Positions 15,760-25,502 are shown, counted from the first letter of the stretch. The stretch: DNA of 32,485 nucleotides from Muribaculaceae bacterium (GCA_022510445.1 JAFLTN010000020.1:1-32485), one strand, 5' to 3'. Notes: a model not told the origin generated them from the letters alone. Made by a program: numbers and translations.

Positions 15760-18198
15760 ATGTCTGCAAACATGTTTTTAAAGAAAAAATCAAAGGAACC
15801 GATATCCGAAATTGATAATAAATCAAAACGTAACCGCAAGATAGTTATCGCCCTTTGGAGTGTATTTATAACTTTCGGTTGTGTTGTGGGAATTATCCTT
15901 CTGCTTATATATAATGGCGTAATTGGTTATATGCCTCCGATTGAGGAGCTTGAAGATCCTCATGACAAATTGGCTTCAGTGCTCATTGCCTCTGACGGAA
16001 GCACAGAATTGGGAAGATATTTCTCCGGTTCGGGCAACAGGGTTAATTCCGACTATGATGCAGTCTCACCCTATGTGATCGATGCTCTCATTTCTACCGA
16101 AGATGAAAGATTTCCTGACCATTCCGGTATTGATTTCATTGCCTTAGGGAGAACGGCAGTCAAGACCCTCCTGATGGGCGACAAATCGTCGGGAGGCGGC
16201 TCCACAATCACACAGCAGCTTGCAAAACAACTCTATTCCCAGCCCTCTTCCAATCTTTTCAAGCGTGCCATTCAGAAACCTATAGAATGGATGATTTCGG
16301 TGAAACTCGAACGTTTCTATACAAAGGAAGAGATCATAAACATGTATCTCAACCGGTTTGATTTCCTCAATAATGCTGTCGGTATCAAAACAGCTTCCAA
16401 TGTTTATTTCAATAAGGAACCGGGAGACCTGAATATCGAAGAAGCTGCCATGCTTGTCGGTATGCTCAAAAATCCGAGTCTGTATAACCCGTTGCGCCAT
16501 CCGGAAAGGACTAAAGAACGAAGAAACGTGGTGATCGACCAGATGCAAAAGGCCGGTAAGCTGTCGAGGGAAGAGGCCGACTCCATTAAACAACTCCCTT
16601 TGACTCTTGACTATCACAGAGTTGACCACAAACAGGGGATTGCCCCATATCTCAGGGAGGAACTCCGGATGCTTTTTTCTGCGAAAGAACCGGTAAAACC
16701 TCAAAAGAGTAAATATAAAAGTGATCTTGCCTACACTCTTGCCTTGGGTCAATATAACACCGATTCAATCCAATGGGCTGACAATCCCCTCTATGGCTGG
16801 ATCCTGAAGAATCCTAAACCCGACGGTTCATATTATGATATCTACACTGACGGTTTAAAGATTTACACTACCATCGACACACGAATGCAGCAATATGCCG
16901 AAGAAGCGGTTTATAAACATCTCGGAGAAACGCTGCAACCGGCTTTCTTTAAAGAGAAACAAGGCCAGTCAACCGGACCTTACACCACTAACGGTACAGA
17001 ACTTTCGAGAAGCGGAGTTATGAATCTCATCGAGAATGCGATGAAACAGACAGATCGCTGGAGGATGATGAAAAAAGGAGGATTTTCTGAAGAAGAGATT
17101 CGTGCCTCGTTCAACGAGCCCTACACTATGGATATCTTTACATATGTAGAAGAAAACGGGAAAATGAGGCCGGGATCGAAGACCGTCACCATGTCTCCCT
17201 ACGATTCATTGCTCTACATGAAATCAATATTGCGCACCGGCATGATGAGCATGGATCCTTCCACAGGTTATGTCAAGGCATATGTCGGAGGACCCGATTT
17301 CAATTATTTTCAATATGATATGGTTTCGAGAGGAAGAAGGCAGATTGGTTCTACTGCCAAGCCTTTCCTGTATACACTTGCCATGGAGCAGGACTTCACT
17401 CCTTGTTCGCAATTTTTAAATTCCCAACCTACTTTCGGCAATTGGTCTCCGAGGAATTCCGGAAGTGCCAGAATAGGTGAAATGGTTGACTTGCGGTGGG
17501 CCCTGACAAATTCCAACAACTGGATTTCGGCCAGACTCGTTTATGAATTGGGCGCCAAAGCATTGGCTAACAAAATGAGACTGTTCGGAGTGACCGGGCA
17601 TATCGACGAAACCCTTCCGTTAGCGCTTGGCACGGTAGATGTCCCGATAAAAGAGATGGTGAGCGCTTATTCCACTTTTGCCAATAAAGGACTCAGAGTC
17701 GACCCGATCTTTGTGACCCGGATAGAAGACAACCAGGGGAACATTATATTTACCGCAGCACCTCACCGCACGGAAGTGACAAGTGAAGACGCCTATTATA
17801 AGATTCTTTCAATTCTTATGAACGTGGTAGACGGCGGTACAGCCGCAAGTCTCAGGGGACGTTATGGAATCCGCGCCCAGATGGGAGGCAAAACAGGCAC
17901 GACGAATTCAAATTCTGATTCATGGTTCATGGGGTTCACACCTGAACTCGTGACAGGAGTCTGGGTAGGCGGAGAAGAACGATATATTCATTTCAACACA
18001 ATGGCCTTAGGTCAGGGGGCAAGGGCCGCCCTCCCTATTTACGGATATTACATGCAGGATGTCTACAAAGATTCTCATCTCCCCTATTCCCAAGACACAA
18101 GATTTGAATTTCCTTATGACTTCAATCCTTGTAGCGGCGAGATTTTTGAATCGACTTCAGAGGGTATAGAAGAATTCACTGAAGGGATATTTGATTGA
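15760..18198 (+). CDS. Class A penicillin-binding protein (bifunctional transglycosylase/transpeptidase)
   Basis: This inner-membrane enzyme polymerises and crosslinks peptidoglycan. From the ATG at 15760 it is 812 residues: a basic cytoplasmic tail, one membrane segment (about 26-50), then a GT51 transglycosylase domain with catalytic E114 (STEDERFPDH) and GGSTITQQLAKQ. The transpeptidase domain follows, with the nucleophile S531 in STAK, SNN as the SxN motif and K711 in KTGTT. Starts at 15739 (GTG) or 15772 (ATG) are possible. GGGAGG at 15741-15746 is SD-like but 13 nt from the ATG, and SD pairing is unlikely to matter in this phylum. It corresponds to PBP1a-type (mrcA/ponA) proteins. A convergent terminator separates it from kbl. 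Confidence 0.95.
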   Translation: MSANMFLKKKSKEPISEIDNKSKRNRKIVIALWSVFITFGCVVGIILLLIYNGVIGYMPPIEELEDPHDKLASVLIASDGSTELGRYFSGSGNRVNSDYDAVSPYVIDALISTEDERFPDHSGIDFIALGRTAVKTLLMGDKSSGGGSTITQQLAKQLYSQPSSNLFKRAIQKPIEWMISVKLERFYTKEEIINMYLNRFDFLNNAVGIKTASNVYFNKEPGDLNIEEAAMLVGMLKNPSLYNPLRHPERTKERRNVVIDQMQKAGKLSREEADSIKQLPLTLDYHRVDHKQGIAPYLREELRMLFSAKEPVKPQKSKYKSDLAYTLALGQYNTDSIQWADNPLYGWILKNPKPDGSYYDIYTDGLKIYTTIDTRMQQYAEEAVYKHLGETLQPAFFKEKQGQSTGPYTTNGTELSRSGVMNLIENAMKQTDRWRMMKKGGFSEEEIRASFNEPYTMDIFTYVEENGKMRPGSKTVTMSPYDSLLYMKSILRTGMMSMDPSTGYVKAYVGGPDFNYFQYDMVSRGRRQIGSTAKPFLYTLAMEQDFTPCSQFLNSQPTFGNWSPRNSGSARIGEMVDLRWALTNSNNWISARLVYELGAKALANKMRLFGVTGHIDETLPLALGTVDVPIKEMVSAYSTFANKGLRVDPIFVTRIEDNQGNIIFTAAPHRTEVTSEDAYYKILSILMNVVDGGTAASLRGRYGIRAQMGGKTGTTNSNSDSWFMGFTPELVTGVWVGGEERYIHFNTMALGQGARAALPIYGYYMQDVYKDSHLPYSQDTRFEFPYDFNPCSGEIFESTSEGIEEFTEGIFD

Positions 18199-18208
18199 CA
18201 CACAGAAA

Positions 18209-18244
18209 AACCCCGGGCAAAGCAGAATCTGCAGTCCCGGGGTT
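18209..18244. terminator. Bidirectional hairpin between the PBP gene and kbl
   Basis: AACCCCGGG (18209-18217) pairs perfectly with CCCGGGGTT (18236-18244). The interior contains a second short stem, GCAGA-A-TCTGC. It lies between two convergent genes and can serve both. Confidence 0.88.
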
Positions 18245-18267
18245 AAATTTGTTATAAGTATCCTAAT

Positions 18268-19461
18268 TTATTTCAATACTCCAAGTTTCTTTCCAACCTT
18301 AATAAATGCTGCTATAGCCTTATCAAGCTGTTCTTTTGTGTGGCCGGCTGAAAGTTGAACACGTATTCTTGCCTCGCCTTTGGGAACAACGGGATAATAG
18401 AAACCTGTGACAAAAACTCCCTCTTTCTGCATTTCCGCTGCAAAGTCCTGAGAAAGTTTTGCATCGTAAAGCATGACGGCACATATGGCGCTCTGGGTCG
18501 GTTTGATATCAAAACCGGCGTCGAGCATTTTCTGACGGAAATATTCCACATTTTCGACAAGGCGGTCGTGAAGTTCATTGCTTTCTTTCAAAATCTTAAA
18601 CATTTCGAGACTTGCGCCCACGATTGAAGGAGTCACTGAATTCGAGAACAGATATGGCCTCGACCTCTGGCGCAGCATGTCTATAATCTCTTTTTTACCG
18701 GTGGTGAAACCGCCCATGGCGCCACCGAAAGCCTTTCCGAGAGTACCTGTGAAAATATCAATCTTACCGTAGCAGTCATATTTTTCAGCCACTCCATGTC
18801 CGGTTTTGCCTACAACACCGGCGGAATGACTTTCATCAACCATTACAAGGGCATCATATTTTTCTGCGAGCTCACAGATCTTATCCATGGGAGCCACATT
18901 ACCGTCCATTGAGAAAACGCCATCTGTGGCGATAATACGGAATCTCGCGTCTTTTGCTTCTTTAAGACAACGTTCAAGGTCTTCCATATCAGCATTCTTA
19001 TACCGATATCTTTTAGCCTTGCTCAATCTGACCCCGTCGATTATAGATGCATGGTTCAGGGAGTCGCTGATAATTGCATCCTCTTCAGTGAACAGAGGTT
19101 CAAAAAGACCTCCGTTGGCATCAAAACATGCGGCATAGAGAATAGTGTCTTCAGTCTTGAAATAATCACTTACAGCTTTTTCGAGTTCCTTGTGAAGATC
19201 CTGCGTTCCGCAAATGAACCTTACGGAGGCCATACCGTAGCCTCTTGTGTCCATAGCTTTCTTTGCTGCCTCAATAAGCCGGGTGTTATCGGCGAGCCCG
19301 AGATAATTGTTGGCGCAGAAATTCAGAACCTCACCGGTTGTGTTGGCAACATCGATTTCAGGGCCCTGCGGACTTTCAATGATTCTTTCGTTTTTGTAAA
19401 GACCTGCTTCTTTAATGTCTTGAAGCTCTTTTTCAAGATGGGCTTTAAATTTACCGTACAT
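18268..19461 (-). CDS. kbl: Glycine C-acetyltransferase (2-amino-3-ketobutyrate CoA ligase)
   Basis: Kbl cleaves 2-amino-3-ketobutyrate with CoA to glycine and acetyl-CoA, the second step of threonine degradation. The 397-residue PLP enzyme has the alpha-oxoamine synthase pattern: NFCANNYLGL (47-56), GYGMASVRFICGT (74-86), DESHSAG (209-215) and the PLP lysine K243 in TGTLGKAFGG. Length matches E. coli Kbl (398). It is divergent from the threonine dehydrogenase gene, the enzyme that makes its substrate, so the two promoters share one 206-nt intergenic region. Related oxoamine synthases are the alternative, but the tdh neighbour supports Kbl. Confidence 0.96.
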   Translation of the reverse strand: MYGKFKAHLEKELQDIKEAGLYKNERIIESPQGPEIDVANTTGEVLNFCANNYLGLADNTRLIEAAKKAMDTRGYGMASVRFICGTQDLHKELEKAVSDYFKTEDTILYAACFDANGGLFEPLFTEEDAIISDSLNHASIIDGVRLSKAKRYRYKNADMEDLERCLKEAKDARFRIIATDGVFSMDGNVAPMDKICELAEKYDALVMVDESHSAGVVGKTGHGVAEKYDCYGKIDIFTGTLGKAFGGAMGGFTTGKKEIIDMLRQRSRPYLFSNSVTPSIVGASLEMFKILKESNELHDRLVENVEYFRQKMLDAGFDIKPTQSAICAVMLYDAKLSQDFAAEMQKEGVFVTGFYYPVVPKGEARIRVQLSAGHTKEQLDKAIAAFIKVGKKLGVLK

Positions 19462-19534
19462 AGTATTTTAATTAAGGTTTAAGCATGTATTCACCAAATC
19501 CACATCGGTAAATAACAAAAGTGGTTTAAAATTT

Positions 19535-19544
19535 TCCAAAGTTA
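19535..19544 (-). promoter_or_regulatory. -7 box of kbl
   Basis: On the minus strand this reads TAACTTTGGA, a perfect TAnnTTTG box about 73 nt before the kbl start. It lies 24 nt from the -7 box of tdh on the other strand, so the two polymerase sites overlap. Confidence 0.55.
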
Positions 19545-19567
19545 ACAATTTTTACCCGATTTCGTAT

Positions 19568-19576
19568 TATCTTTGC
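19568..19576 (+). promoter_or_regulatory. -7 box of the tdh operon
   Basis: TATCTTTGC is a perfect TAnnTTTG box with no good TTG upstream. It predicts a leader of about 85 nt before the ATG at 19668. The leader is A-rich, and I see no strong structure in it. Confidence 0.6.
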
Positions 19577-19667
19577 ATAACAATAGTGACATATTGAAAA
19601 TCAAAAGACCCAAATTGTCAAAAAAACTTAACCAAACACTTAAAATTACCTTATTGCCAATACTGGT

Positions 19668-20636
19668 ATGAAAAACATTCTTATAATCGGAGCAACCGGT
19701 CAGATCGGATCGGAACTGACCATGAAATTACGTTCAACTTATCCAAACGGAGAAGTAGTGGCCGGGTATATTCCCGGGGCAGAACCTAAAGGAGAACTGC
19801 TGGAATCAGGACCATCAGAGATAGTGGACATCACCAATCCGCAACAAATAGCTGAGGCTGTAGATAAATATAAAATCGATTCTATCTACAATCTTGCTGC
19901 CGTTTTGAGCGCTGTGGCAGAGACCAAACCTCAGCTTGCCTGGAAAATCGGAGTGGGAGGTTTATATAATGTGCTTGAAGTGGCCAGAGAAAAGAACTGC
20001 GCTGTCTTCACACCCAGTTCAATCGGTTCTTTCGGACCCGGCACTCCTAAAGTAAATACTCCTCAGGACACAATTCAGCGGCCTACGACAATGTATGGTG
20101 TGACAAAAGTGACCGGTGAACTTTTATCAGACTATTACTTCAAAAGGTTCGGCGTTGACACAAGATCGGTGAGATTCCCCGGACTTATCTCTTATGTGAC
20201 CCCTCCCGGAGGAGGCACCACTGATTATGCCGTCGACATCTATTATGCCGCTGCCAAAGGTGAGAAATTCTATTGCCCTATCAAACCGGGTACATTCATG
20301 GATATGATGTATATGCCCGACGCCCTGCGTGCCGCCATAGAAATAATGGAAGCAGACCCATCCCGTCTCATCCATAGAAATTCTTTCAATATCGCATCCA
20401 TGAGCTTCGATCCGGAAATGATAGTTGCTGAGATAAAGAACGCAGTGCCCGATTTCTGCATGGAATACAAACCGGATCCTCTGCGCCAGGCAATCGCCGA
20501 CTCATGGCCCGACAGCCTTGATGATTCATGCGCAAGATCGGAATGGGACTGGAAACCGGAATATGACCTGAAGGGAATGACAGCCGACATGCTAAAGCAT
20601 CTCTATCTGAAATTCAAGCCAGAGAATACAAAATAA
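19668..20636 (+). CDS. tdh: L-threonine 3-dehydrogenase, short-chain (SDR) type
   Basis: This enzyme oxidises L-threonine to 2-amino-3-ketobutyrate with NAD+. The 322-residue protein is an extended SDR: dinucleotide motif GATGQIG at 8-14, NLAAVLSAVAE (75-85), S118, and the catalytic pair Y143 and K147 (MYGVTK). The PGLISYVTPPGGGTTDYAV segment is typical of the SDR-type threonine dehydrogenases known from Flavobacterium and relatives, as opposed to the zinc-dependent E. coli Tdh. Divergent kbl confirms the pathway. It is the first gene of a six-gene run with gaps of 16 nt or less. A UDP-sugar epimerase is the main alternative, judged unlikely. Confidence 0.93.
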   Translation: MKNILIIGATGQIGSELTMKLRSTYPNGEVVAGYIPGAEPKGELLESGPSEIVDITNPQQIAEAVDKYKIDSIYNLAAVLSAVAETKPQLAWKIGVGGLYNVLEVAREKNCAVFTPSSIGSFGPGTPKVNTPQDTIQRPTTMYGVTKVTGELLSDYYFKRFGVDTRSVRFPGLISYVTPPGGGTTDYAVDIYYAAAKGEKFYCPIKPGTFMDMMYMPDALRAAIEIMEADPSRLIHRNSFNIASMSFDPEMIVAEIKNAVPDFCMEYKPDPLRQAIADSWPDSLDDSCARSEWDWKPEYDLKGMTADMLKHLYLKFKPENTK

Positions 20637-20649
20637 TATTTCATAAGAT

Positions 20650-22446
20650 ATGAAAAAGAAAAATCCCGAATATTTAGCCAGGCTCAGATCAGCCATGAAA
20701 GAACGCGGCATCGATGCTGTGGTGATAGAAAACACAGATCCGCATCAGTCGGAAATAGCACCTGTGCACTGGAGAGGTCTTGAATGGCTCACCGGATTTG
20801 AAGGCGTCAACGGTGTAAACGGCACAGTTGTGGTGACTGCAAAAGATGCCCTGTGCTGGACCGATTCAAGATATTTTATCCAGGCTGAAGAACAACTGCA
20901 GGGAACCGGATTTTCAATGATGAAAGAGGATGGACCCGAAGCTGTGGATTTAATTGACTGGCTCGTTGAAAATCTCAACGAAGGGCAGACTGTGGCTCTT
21001 GACGGTATGACTTTTTCTGTATCTTATGCCCAAAGGATCGAACAGGAGTGTAAAGACAACGGCATTATATTTAGAACCGACTTCGATCCTTTTGAAAAAA
21101 TTTATCCCGAGCGTCCGGCAAAACCGATGAACAAACTTTTCGTGCATGACGAAAGCCTTGTCGGAGAAACCGTCGACAGCAAAATGGATAAACTGATGAC
21201 GGAAGTAAAGGCGGAACTTGCAAATTCCATTCTGTTGTCATCACTTGACGATATTGCCTGGGCAACTAACCTGAGAACCACAAACGATATCCCCTACTCT
21301 CCGATTTTCGTGTCATATCTTTATGTGGATGATTCAAAGAGAATACTTTTTGTGGAAGATGAAAAACTTACTGACGATGTCAGGAATCATCTGAAAAAAT
21401 ATTCCATTGAACTCAAACCATATGAGGAAGTAGTGAAGTTCGTTGGTGAACTGCCAAAAGACAGGCGACTCCTTTTGGATCCGATGAAGACTGCCCGCAC
21501 TATATATGACAACGTGGCTTGTACGCCCGTGTTCGGAGGTGCCGGAGTGGCAAGACTTAAGAGCATCAAGAATCCCACTATGCTCGGTAATATAGACATA
21601 GCGATGGAGAAAGACGGAATCGCCCTTATAAAATTCTTCAGATATGTAGAGGAAAACGCTCCGTCGGGAAAACTGACTGAAGTGGGACTTGGAAAACTTG
21701 TCAGAAGCCTGCGTCTCGCAGATCCCTCCTGTGTCGACGAGAGTTTCCACCCGATTATCGGATGGAATGCCCATGGAGCTCTCGCCCACTATGAAGCAAC
21801 CGAGGAAACCGACTTTACCATAGAGGGTAACGGCTTACTTGTAGTTGACTCAGGCGGTCAATATACATTCGGCACAACCGACATTACAAGAACAATACTT
21901 ATTGGAACCGCTACAGAAGAACAGAAGAGGGATTTCACCTTGGTTCTGAAGGGGCACATGGCTCTTGCAAATATCAAATTCCCGGAAGGAACAAGGGGAA
22001 CACAACTTGACGTGCTGGCCAGACAATATATCTGGAGCGACGGCAAAGCTTACTATCATGGCACAGGTCACGGTGTTGGTTTTTTCATAAACTGCCATGA
22101 AGGTCCCCAGGCTATCAGACTGAATGATGTGCCCGCGCCTTTGGAACCGGGTATGATAACAAGTGACGAACCGGGAATCTACCTTGAAGGAAGATATGGC
22201 ATCAGAACCGAGAATCTGCTTGTGGTGGAACCTTGGAAAACAACAGAGTTCGGGCCTTTCTATCAGTTCAGAACCGTTACCCTGTTCCCTTACGACAAGC
22301 GACTTATAGACCTCAGTCTGCTTAGCGAAGAGGAAATAGAATGGATCAACAACTATCATAAGATGGTTTATGACCGGCTCTCTCCGCTTGTGGATGAAGA
22401 GGAAAAAGCATGGCTTGCAGAAAAGACCTCTCCAATTTCAAAATAA
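20650..22446 (+). CDS. M24B aminopeptidase P family protein
   Basis: Aminopeptidase P removes N-terminal residues that precede proline. The 598-residue protein is the long three-domain form: two creatinase-like N-terminal domains and a C-terminal pita-bread domain. The metal ligands are visible as D400 and D411 (VDSGGQYTFGTTDITRT), H474 (GTGHGVG), E507 (SDEPGIY) and E521 (RTENL). No signal peptide is present, so it acts in the cytoplasm. It starts 13 nt after tdh and ends 10 nt before the carbonic anhydrase gene, in the same operon. Confidence 0.95.
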   Translation: MKKKNPEYLARLRSAMKERGIDAVVIENTDPHQSEIAPVHWRGLEWLTGFEGVNGVNGTVVVTAKDALCWTDSRYFIQAEEQLQGTGFSMMKEDGPEAVDLIDWLVENLNEGQTVALDGMTFSVSYAQRIEQECKDNGIIFRTDFDPFEKIYPERPAKPMNKLFVHDESLVGETVDSKMDKLMTEVKAELANSILLSSLDDIAWATNLRTTNDIPYSPIFVSYLYVDDSKRILFVEDEKLTDDVRNHLKKYSIELKPYEEVVKFVGELPKDRRLLLDPMKTARTIYDNVACTPVFGGAGVARLKSIKNPTMLGNIDIAMEKDGIALIKFFRYVEENAPSGKLTEVGLGKLVRSLRLADPSCVDESFHPIIGWNAHGALAHYEATEETDFTIEGNGLLVVDSGGQYTFGTTDITRTILIGTATEEQKRDFTLVLKGHMALANIKFPEGTRGTQLDVLARQYIWSDGKAYYHGTGHGVGFFINCHEGPQAIRLNDVPAPLEPGMITSDEPGIYLEGRYGIRTENLLVVEPWKTTEFGPFYQFRTVTLFPYDKRLIDLSLLSEEEIEWINNYHKMVYDRLSPLVDEEEKAWLAEKTSPISK

Positions 22447-22456
22447 AAGTAGCGCT

Positions 22457-22990
22457 ATGCCTGTGATTCGATCAGTTAGGGGATTTACCCCTGAAATAGG
22501 TAAAGACACATTTATTGCAGACAATGCGGTGATTGTGGGTGATGTTGTGATAGGCAACGAATGTAGCATCTGGTTTTCAACTGTGTTGAGGGGCGACGTG
22601 AATTCCATTAGAATTGGCAACCGAGTAAACATCCAGGATGGAAGCGTGTTGCATACTTTATATCAGAAATCTACGATTGAAATAGGCGACGACGTCTCTA
22701 TAGGCCACAATGTCATCATTCATGGTGCAAAGATCAAGGATTATGCCCTGCTTGGAATGGGATCGATCATAATGGATGATGCAGAGGTGGGAGAAGGAGC
22801 CATTGTGGCTGCCGGATCTGTCGTGCTTTCCAGAACCAAGATAGGTCCTCATGAGATGTGGGCGGGAATGCCTGCAAAATTCATAAAGATGGTGGAACCC
22901 GAAAAGGCTAAGGAGATGAACGAAAAAATAGCCAGAAACTATCTTATGTATTCTAAATGGTATGATGAGGATGAAAACATGGAATCCTGA
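22457..22990 (+). CDS. Gamma-class carbonic anhydrase-like hexapeptide-repeat protein
   Basis: From the ATG at 22457 the product is 177 residues and starts MPVIRSVRGFTPEIG, as in YrdA/PaaY/gamma-CA proteins. The open frame extends upstream inside the aminopeptidase P gene, but that portion is out-of-frame overlap. A left-handed beta-helix of hexapeptide repeats spans about residues 12-140. Metal-binding histidines are H66, H84 and H89, the trio expected for zinc or iron binding across a trimer. Many members have weak or unproven carbonic anhydrase activity. Its stop overlaps the next start (ATGA). Confidence 0.92.
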   Translation: MPVIRSVRGFTPEIGKDTFIADNAVIVGDVVIGNECSIWFSTVLRGDVNSIRIGNRVNIQDGSVLHTLYQKSTIEIGDDVSIGHNVIIHGAKIKDYALLGMGSIIMDDAEVGEGAIVAAGSVVLSRTKIGPHEMWAGMPAKFIKMVEPEKAKEMNEKIARNYLMYSKWYDEDENMES

Positions 22991-23394
22991 TGAACTCTGA
23001 ACCAAAACTGATAGAACTGACAAGAATACTCGACCACCGGGGAAACCTCTCGGTGGTTGAGCAGTTTAAAGATATACCTTTCGACATAAAGAGGGTTTAC
23101 TGGATTTATGATGTGCCAGGAGGAGAAAATCGGGGCGGACATGCCCACCGTGAAATATCGGAATTCATTATTGCGGCAAACGGAAGTTTCACGGTGACTC
23201 TGACTGATGGAAAGGATAAAAAGAAATTTCTATTGAATCATCCCTATCAGGGTCTGTATGTGGGGCCCGGATGGTGGCGCACGCTTGATGATTTTTCTTC
23301 CGGTTCAGTCTGCCTGGTAATCGCTTCCGATTATTTTGCTGAAGAGGAATATATAAGAGATTATGACGAATTCCTGAAGTTTAACGGTATATAA
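22990..23394 (+). CDS. FdtA/QdtA-like dTDP-sugar 3,4-ketoisomerase (WxcM-like cupin)
   Basis: FdtA-type enzymes convert dTDP-4-keto-6-deoxyglucose to its 3-keto isomer. The 134-residue protein is a single cupin with RVYWIYDVPGGENRGGHAHR, where H51 and H53 are the expected catalytic and binding histidines, and YVGPGWWRTL further on. It overlaps the carbonic anhydrase gene by one base (ATGA). With the acyltransferase and aminotransferase genes that follow it forms an amino-sugar cassette. The 3,4-ketoisomerases for the galacto and gluco products cannot be told apart here. The upstream rmlA and rmlB genes are not in the window. Confidence 0.88.
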   Translation: MNSEPKLIELTRILDHRGNLSVVEQFKDIPFDIKRVYWIYDVPGGENRGGHAHREISEFIIAANGSFTVTLTDGKDKKKFLLNHPYQGLYVGPGWWRTLDDFSSGSVCLVIASDYFAEEEYIRDYDEFLKFNGI

Positions 23395-23405
23395 TGTAAG
23401 GATCT

Positions 23406-24347
23406 ATGGACGGTTTTGAAATGATCCGTTATGAGGATTCCTGGAAAGAGAAATGGGACGAGTTTGTGGAACATTCAAAAAACGGCACTTTTCTTCTGAA
23501 AAGGGATTATATGGATTATCATTCAGATCGTTTTGAAGACTTTTCCCTTATAATAAAATCCAAAGGAAAGATTTATGCCTTGCTTCCGGCATGCAAGTCT
23601 GAAAATACGCTGAGTTCACACGCCGGTCTGACTTATGGCGGCTTAATTATGAATGAGAGATGTTGTGCTCAGGAAATCCTGGATCTGATGGAGACGCTGA
23701 GAACACATTTCATGAAAGAGGGATTCCGGGAATGGATCTATAAGCCTGTCCCTCACATCTATCATAAAATGCCCGCGGAAGAGGATCTTTACGCTCTTTT
23801 CAGAATCAATGCGACATTGAAAGTAAGAAATATTTCTGCGACTTTACTTTTATCACGAAAGCCAGGGCTCAGGAAATTAAGGAAACGCAAGATTTCACAA
23901 GCTGAAAAATCGGGCATAACGACGGGACAGGATGAAGATTTCCCAACATTCTGGAATATACTGGAGAAGAATCTTCATGAAAGATATGACACCCGGCCTG
24001 TTCATACGCTAAAGGAAATGGAAAGTCTCGTTTCTTTTTTTCCTCAGAACATCAAGCTTTACACTTCCAAAATGGGGAAGGAAGTTTTAGCCGGAATTGT
24101 TTGTTATATCTGTGATGACACGGTTCATTGCCAATATATTGCTTCATCACCTCTCGGGAAAGAGAGCGGAGCCCTGGATCTCCTGTTTGACAGACTTATT
24201 GATGAAGAGTTCAGAAACAAGAAATATTTTGATTTCGGAACCTCTAATGAAGATAACGGGAGATATCTGAACGATAAACTTATTTTCTATAAAGAGGGAT
24301 TCGGAGCTCGGGCAATTTGCTACGATACCTATCGGATAAGTTTTTGA
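23406..24347 (+). CDS. GNAT/FemAB-like acyltransferase in the amino-sugar cassette
   Basis: The 313-residue protein resembles GNAT-fold acyltransferases of the FemAB/Acetyltransf_6 type. An N-terminal half contains [21 protein letters not shown], a basic linker [14 protein letters not shown] lies near 155-170, and a C-terminal half has [21 protein letters not shown] and [16 protein letters not shown], then [15 protein letters not shown]. It sits between the ketoisomerase and aminotransferase genes, where a sugar N-acyltransferase is expected, although the known FdtC/QdtC enzymes are hexapeptide-repeat proteins. Acylation of the 3-amino sugar is inference; a cell-wall-related role is the alternative. 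A start at 23421 (MIRYEDSW) is also possible. Confidence 0.75.
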   Translation: MDGFEMIRYEDSWKEKWDEFVEHSKNGTFLLKRDYMDYHSDRFEDFSLIIKSKGKIYALLPACKSENTLSSHAGLTYGGLIMNERCCAQEILDLMETLRTHFMKEGFREWIYKPVPHIYHKMPAEEDLYALFRINATLKVRNISATLLLSRKPGLRKLRKRKISQAEKSGITTGQDEDFPTFWNILEKNLHERYDTRPVHTLKEMESLVSFFPQNIKLYTSKMGKEVLAGIVCYICDDTVHCQYIASSPLGKESGALDLLFDRLIDEEFRNKKYFDFGTSNEDNGRYLNDKLIFYKEGFGARAICYDTYRISF

Positions 24348-24363
24348 AATAATACGCAGGCTT

Positions 24364-25479
24364 ATGATCAGATTTCTTGACCTTCAGAAGATTAACGGAC
24401 GATTTGCTGACCAACTGAAAGAGGTGGCCGGAGAAACGATTGATTCCGGATGGTATCTTTTAGGAAAAAAGGTAGACGAATTTGAAAAAGCTTATTCACA
24501 TTTCATTGGTACAGAATATTGCGTAGCATGCGGGAACGGCTTTGATGCGCTGAAACTCATTTTGTCCGGATATAAAGAGTTGGGAGTGTTGAACCCGGGA
24601 GATGAAATTATTGTGCCGGCCAATACTTACATAGCCTCTATTCTGGCTATAAGCGAAACCGGACTTATTCCGGTATTGGTGGAACCGGATCCCCAAACGC
24701 TGCAGATAGACTCCGCTGAAATAGAAAAGGCCATAACGGAGAAGACTAAGGCCATAATGATCGTGCATCTTTACGGACAATGTGCCTTCAACCCGGAAAT
24801 AGCAGAAATCTGCAGAAAATACAAACTGAAACTGATTGAAGACAACGCCCAGGCTCATGGCTGCAGCTATAAAGGGAAAAGAACCGGCAGCCTGGGAGAT
24901 GCAGCGGGACATAGTTTTTATCCGGGCAAAAATTTGGGCGCTCTGGGAGACGGCGGAGCAGTGACAACCAATGATGCGGAATTGGCAAAAGCTGTCAGAA
25001 CCCTCGCTAATTACGGGTCTGAAAAAAAATATGTCTTTAATTACAAGGGGCTGAATTCACGTCTTGATGAACTGCAGGCCGCAATTTTACTTGTGAAACT
25101 CCCCTCTCTTGAAAAAGACAATGAAACCAGAAGAAAAATAGCAAGAAAATATTCGGAGGAGATTCAGAACCCGCATATAACCTTACCGGGTGTTTCATAT
25201 TCGGATGACAATGTGTTTCATATCTATCCGATTTTCACCTCACGGCGTAGTGAACTTCAGGAATATCTTAAAGAGAACGGAGTTGAAACTTTGATACATT
25301 ACCCTATCCCCCCTCATAAGCAAAGCTGTTATAAGGAATGGAATGATTTAAGTTATCCTGTCACTGAAAAAATCCATGCCGAAGAGTTGTCACTACCTAT
25401 CTCACCGGTGCAGACACAAGAGGAAACGGAAAGAATAATAAACTTATTAAACGGATGGAAACCTCAAATTAAGGGATAA
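24364..25479 (+). CDS. DegT/DnrJ/EryC1/StrS aminotransferase (FdtB/QdtB-like)
   Basis: Sugar aminotransferases of this family add an amino group to keto-deoxyhexose nucleotides using PLP and glutamate. The 371-residue protein has the family pattern: GNGFDAL (57-63), PANTYIAS (85-92), EDNAQAHG (159-166) and the PLP lysine K189 in [16 protein letters not shown]. Beside the FdtA-like ketoisomerase it most likely acts at C3, giving dTDP-3-amino-3,6-dideoxyhexose. It is the last gene of the tdh-led run; rpsU follows with its own promoter. Confidence 0.92.
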   Translation: MIRFLDLQKINGRFADQLKEVAGETIDSGWYLLGKKVDEFEKAYSHFIGTEYCVACGNGFDALKLILSGYKELGVLNPGDEIIVPANTYIASILAISETGLIPVLVEPDPQTLQIDSAEIEKAITEKTKAIMIVHLYGQCAFNPEIAEICRKYKLKLIEDNAQAHGCSYKGKRTGSLGDAAGHSFYPGKNLGALGDGGAVTTNDAELAKAVRTLANYGSEKKYVFNYKGLNSRLDELQAAILLVKLPSLEKDNETRRKIARKYSEEIQNPHITLPGVSYSDDNVFHIYPIFTSRRSELQEYLKENGVETLIHYPIPPHKQSCYKEWNDLSYPVTEKIHAEELSLPISPVQTQEETERIINLLNGWKPQIKG

Positions 25480-25502
25480 CAGGATAGTTTTTGTTAATAA
25501 AT

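Noticed and set aside
16144..16752. 202-residue minus-strand open frame opposite the PBP gene
   Set aside because: It lies entirely within the conserved transglycosylase/linker coding region and shows no recognisable domain.
22370..22456. N-terminal extension of the gamma-carbonic anhydrase frame
   Set aside because: It overlaps the aminopeptidase P gene out of frame, has a composition unlike the family, and MPVIRSVRG is the normal start.
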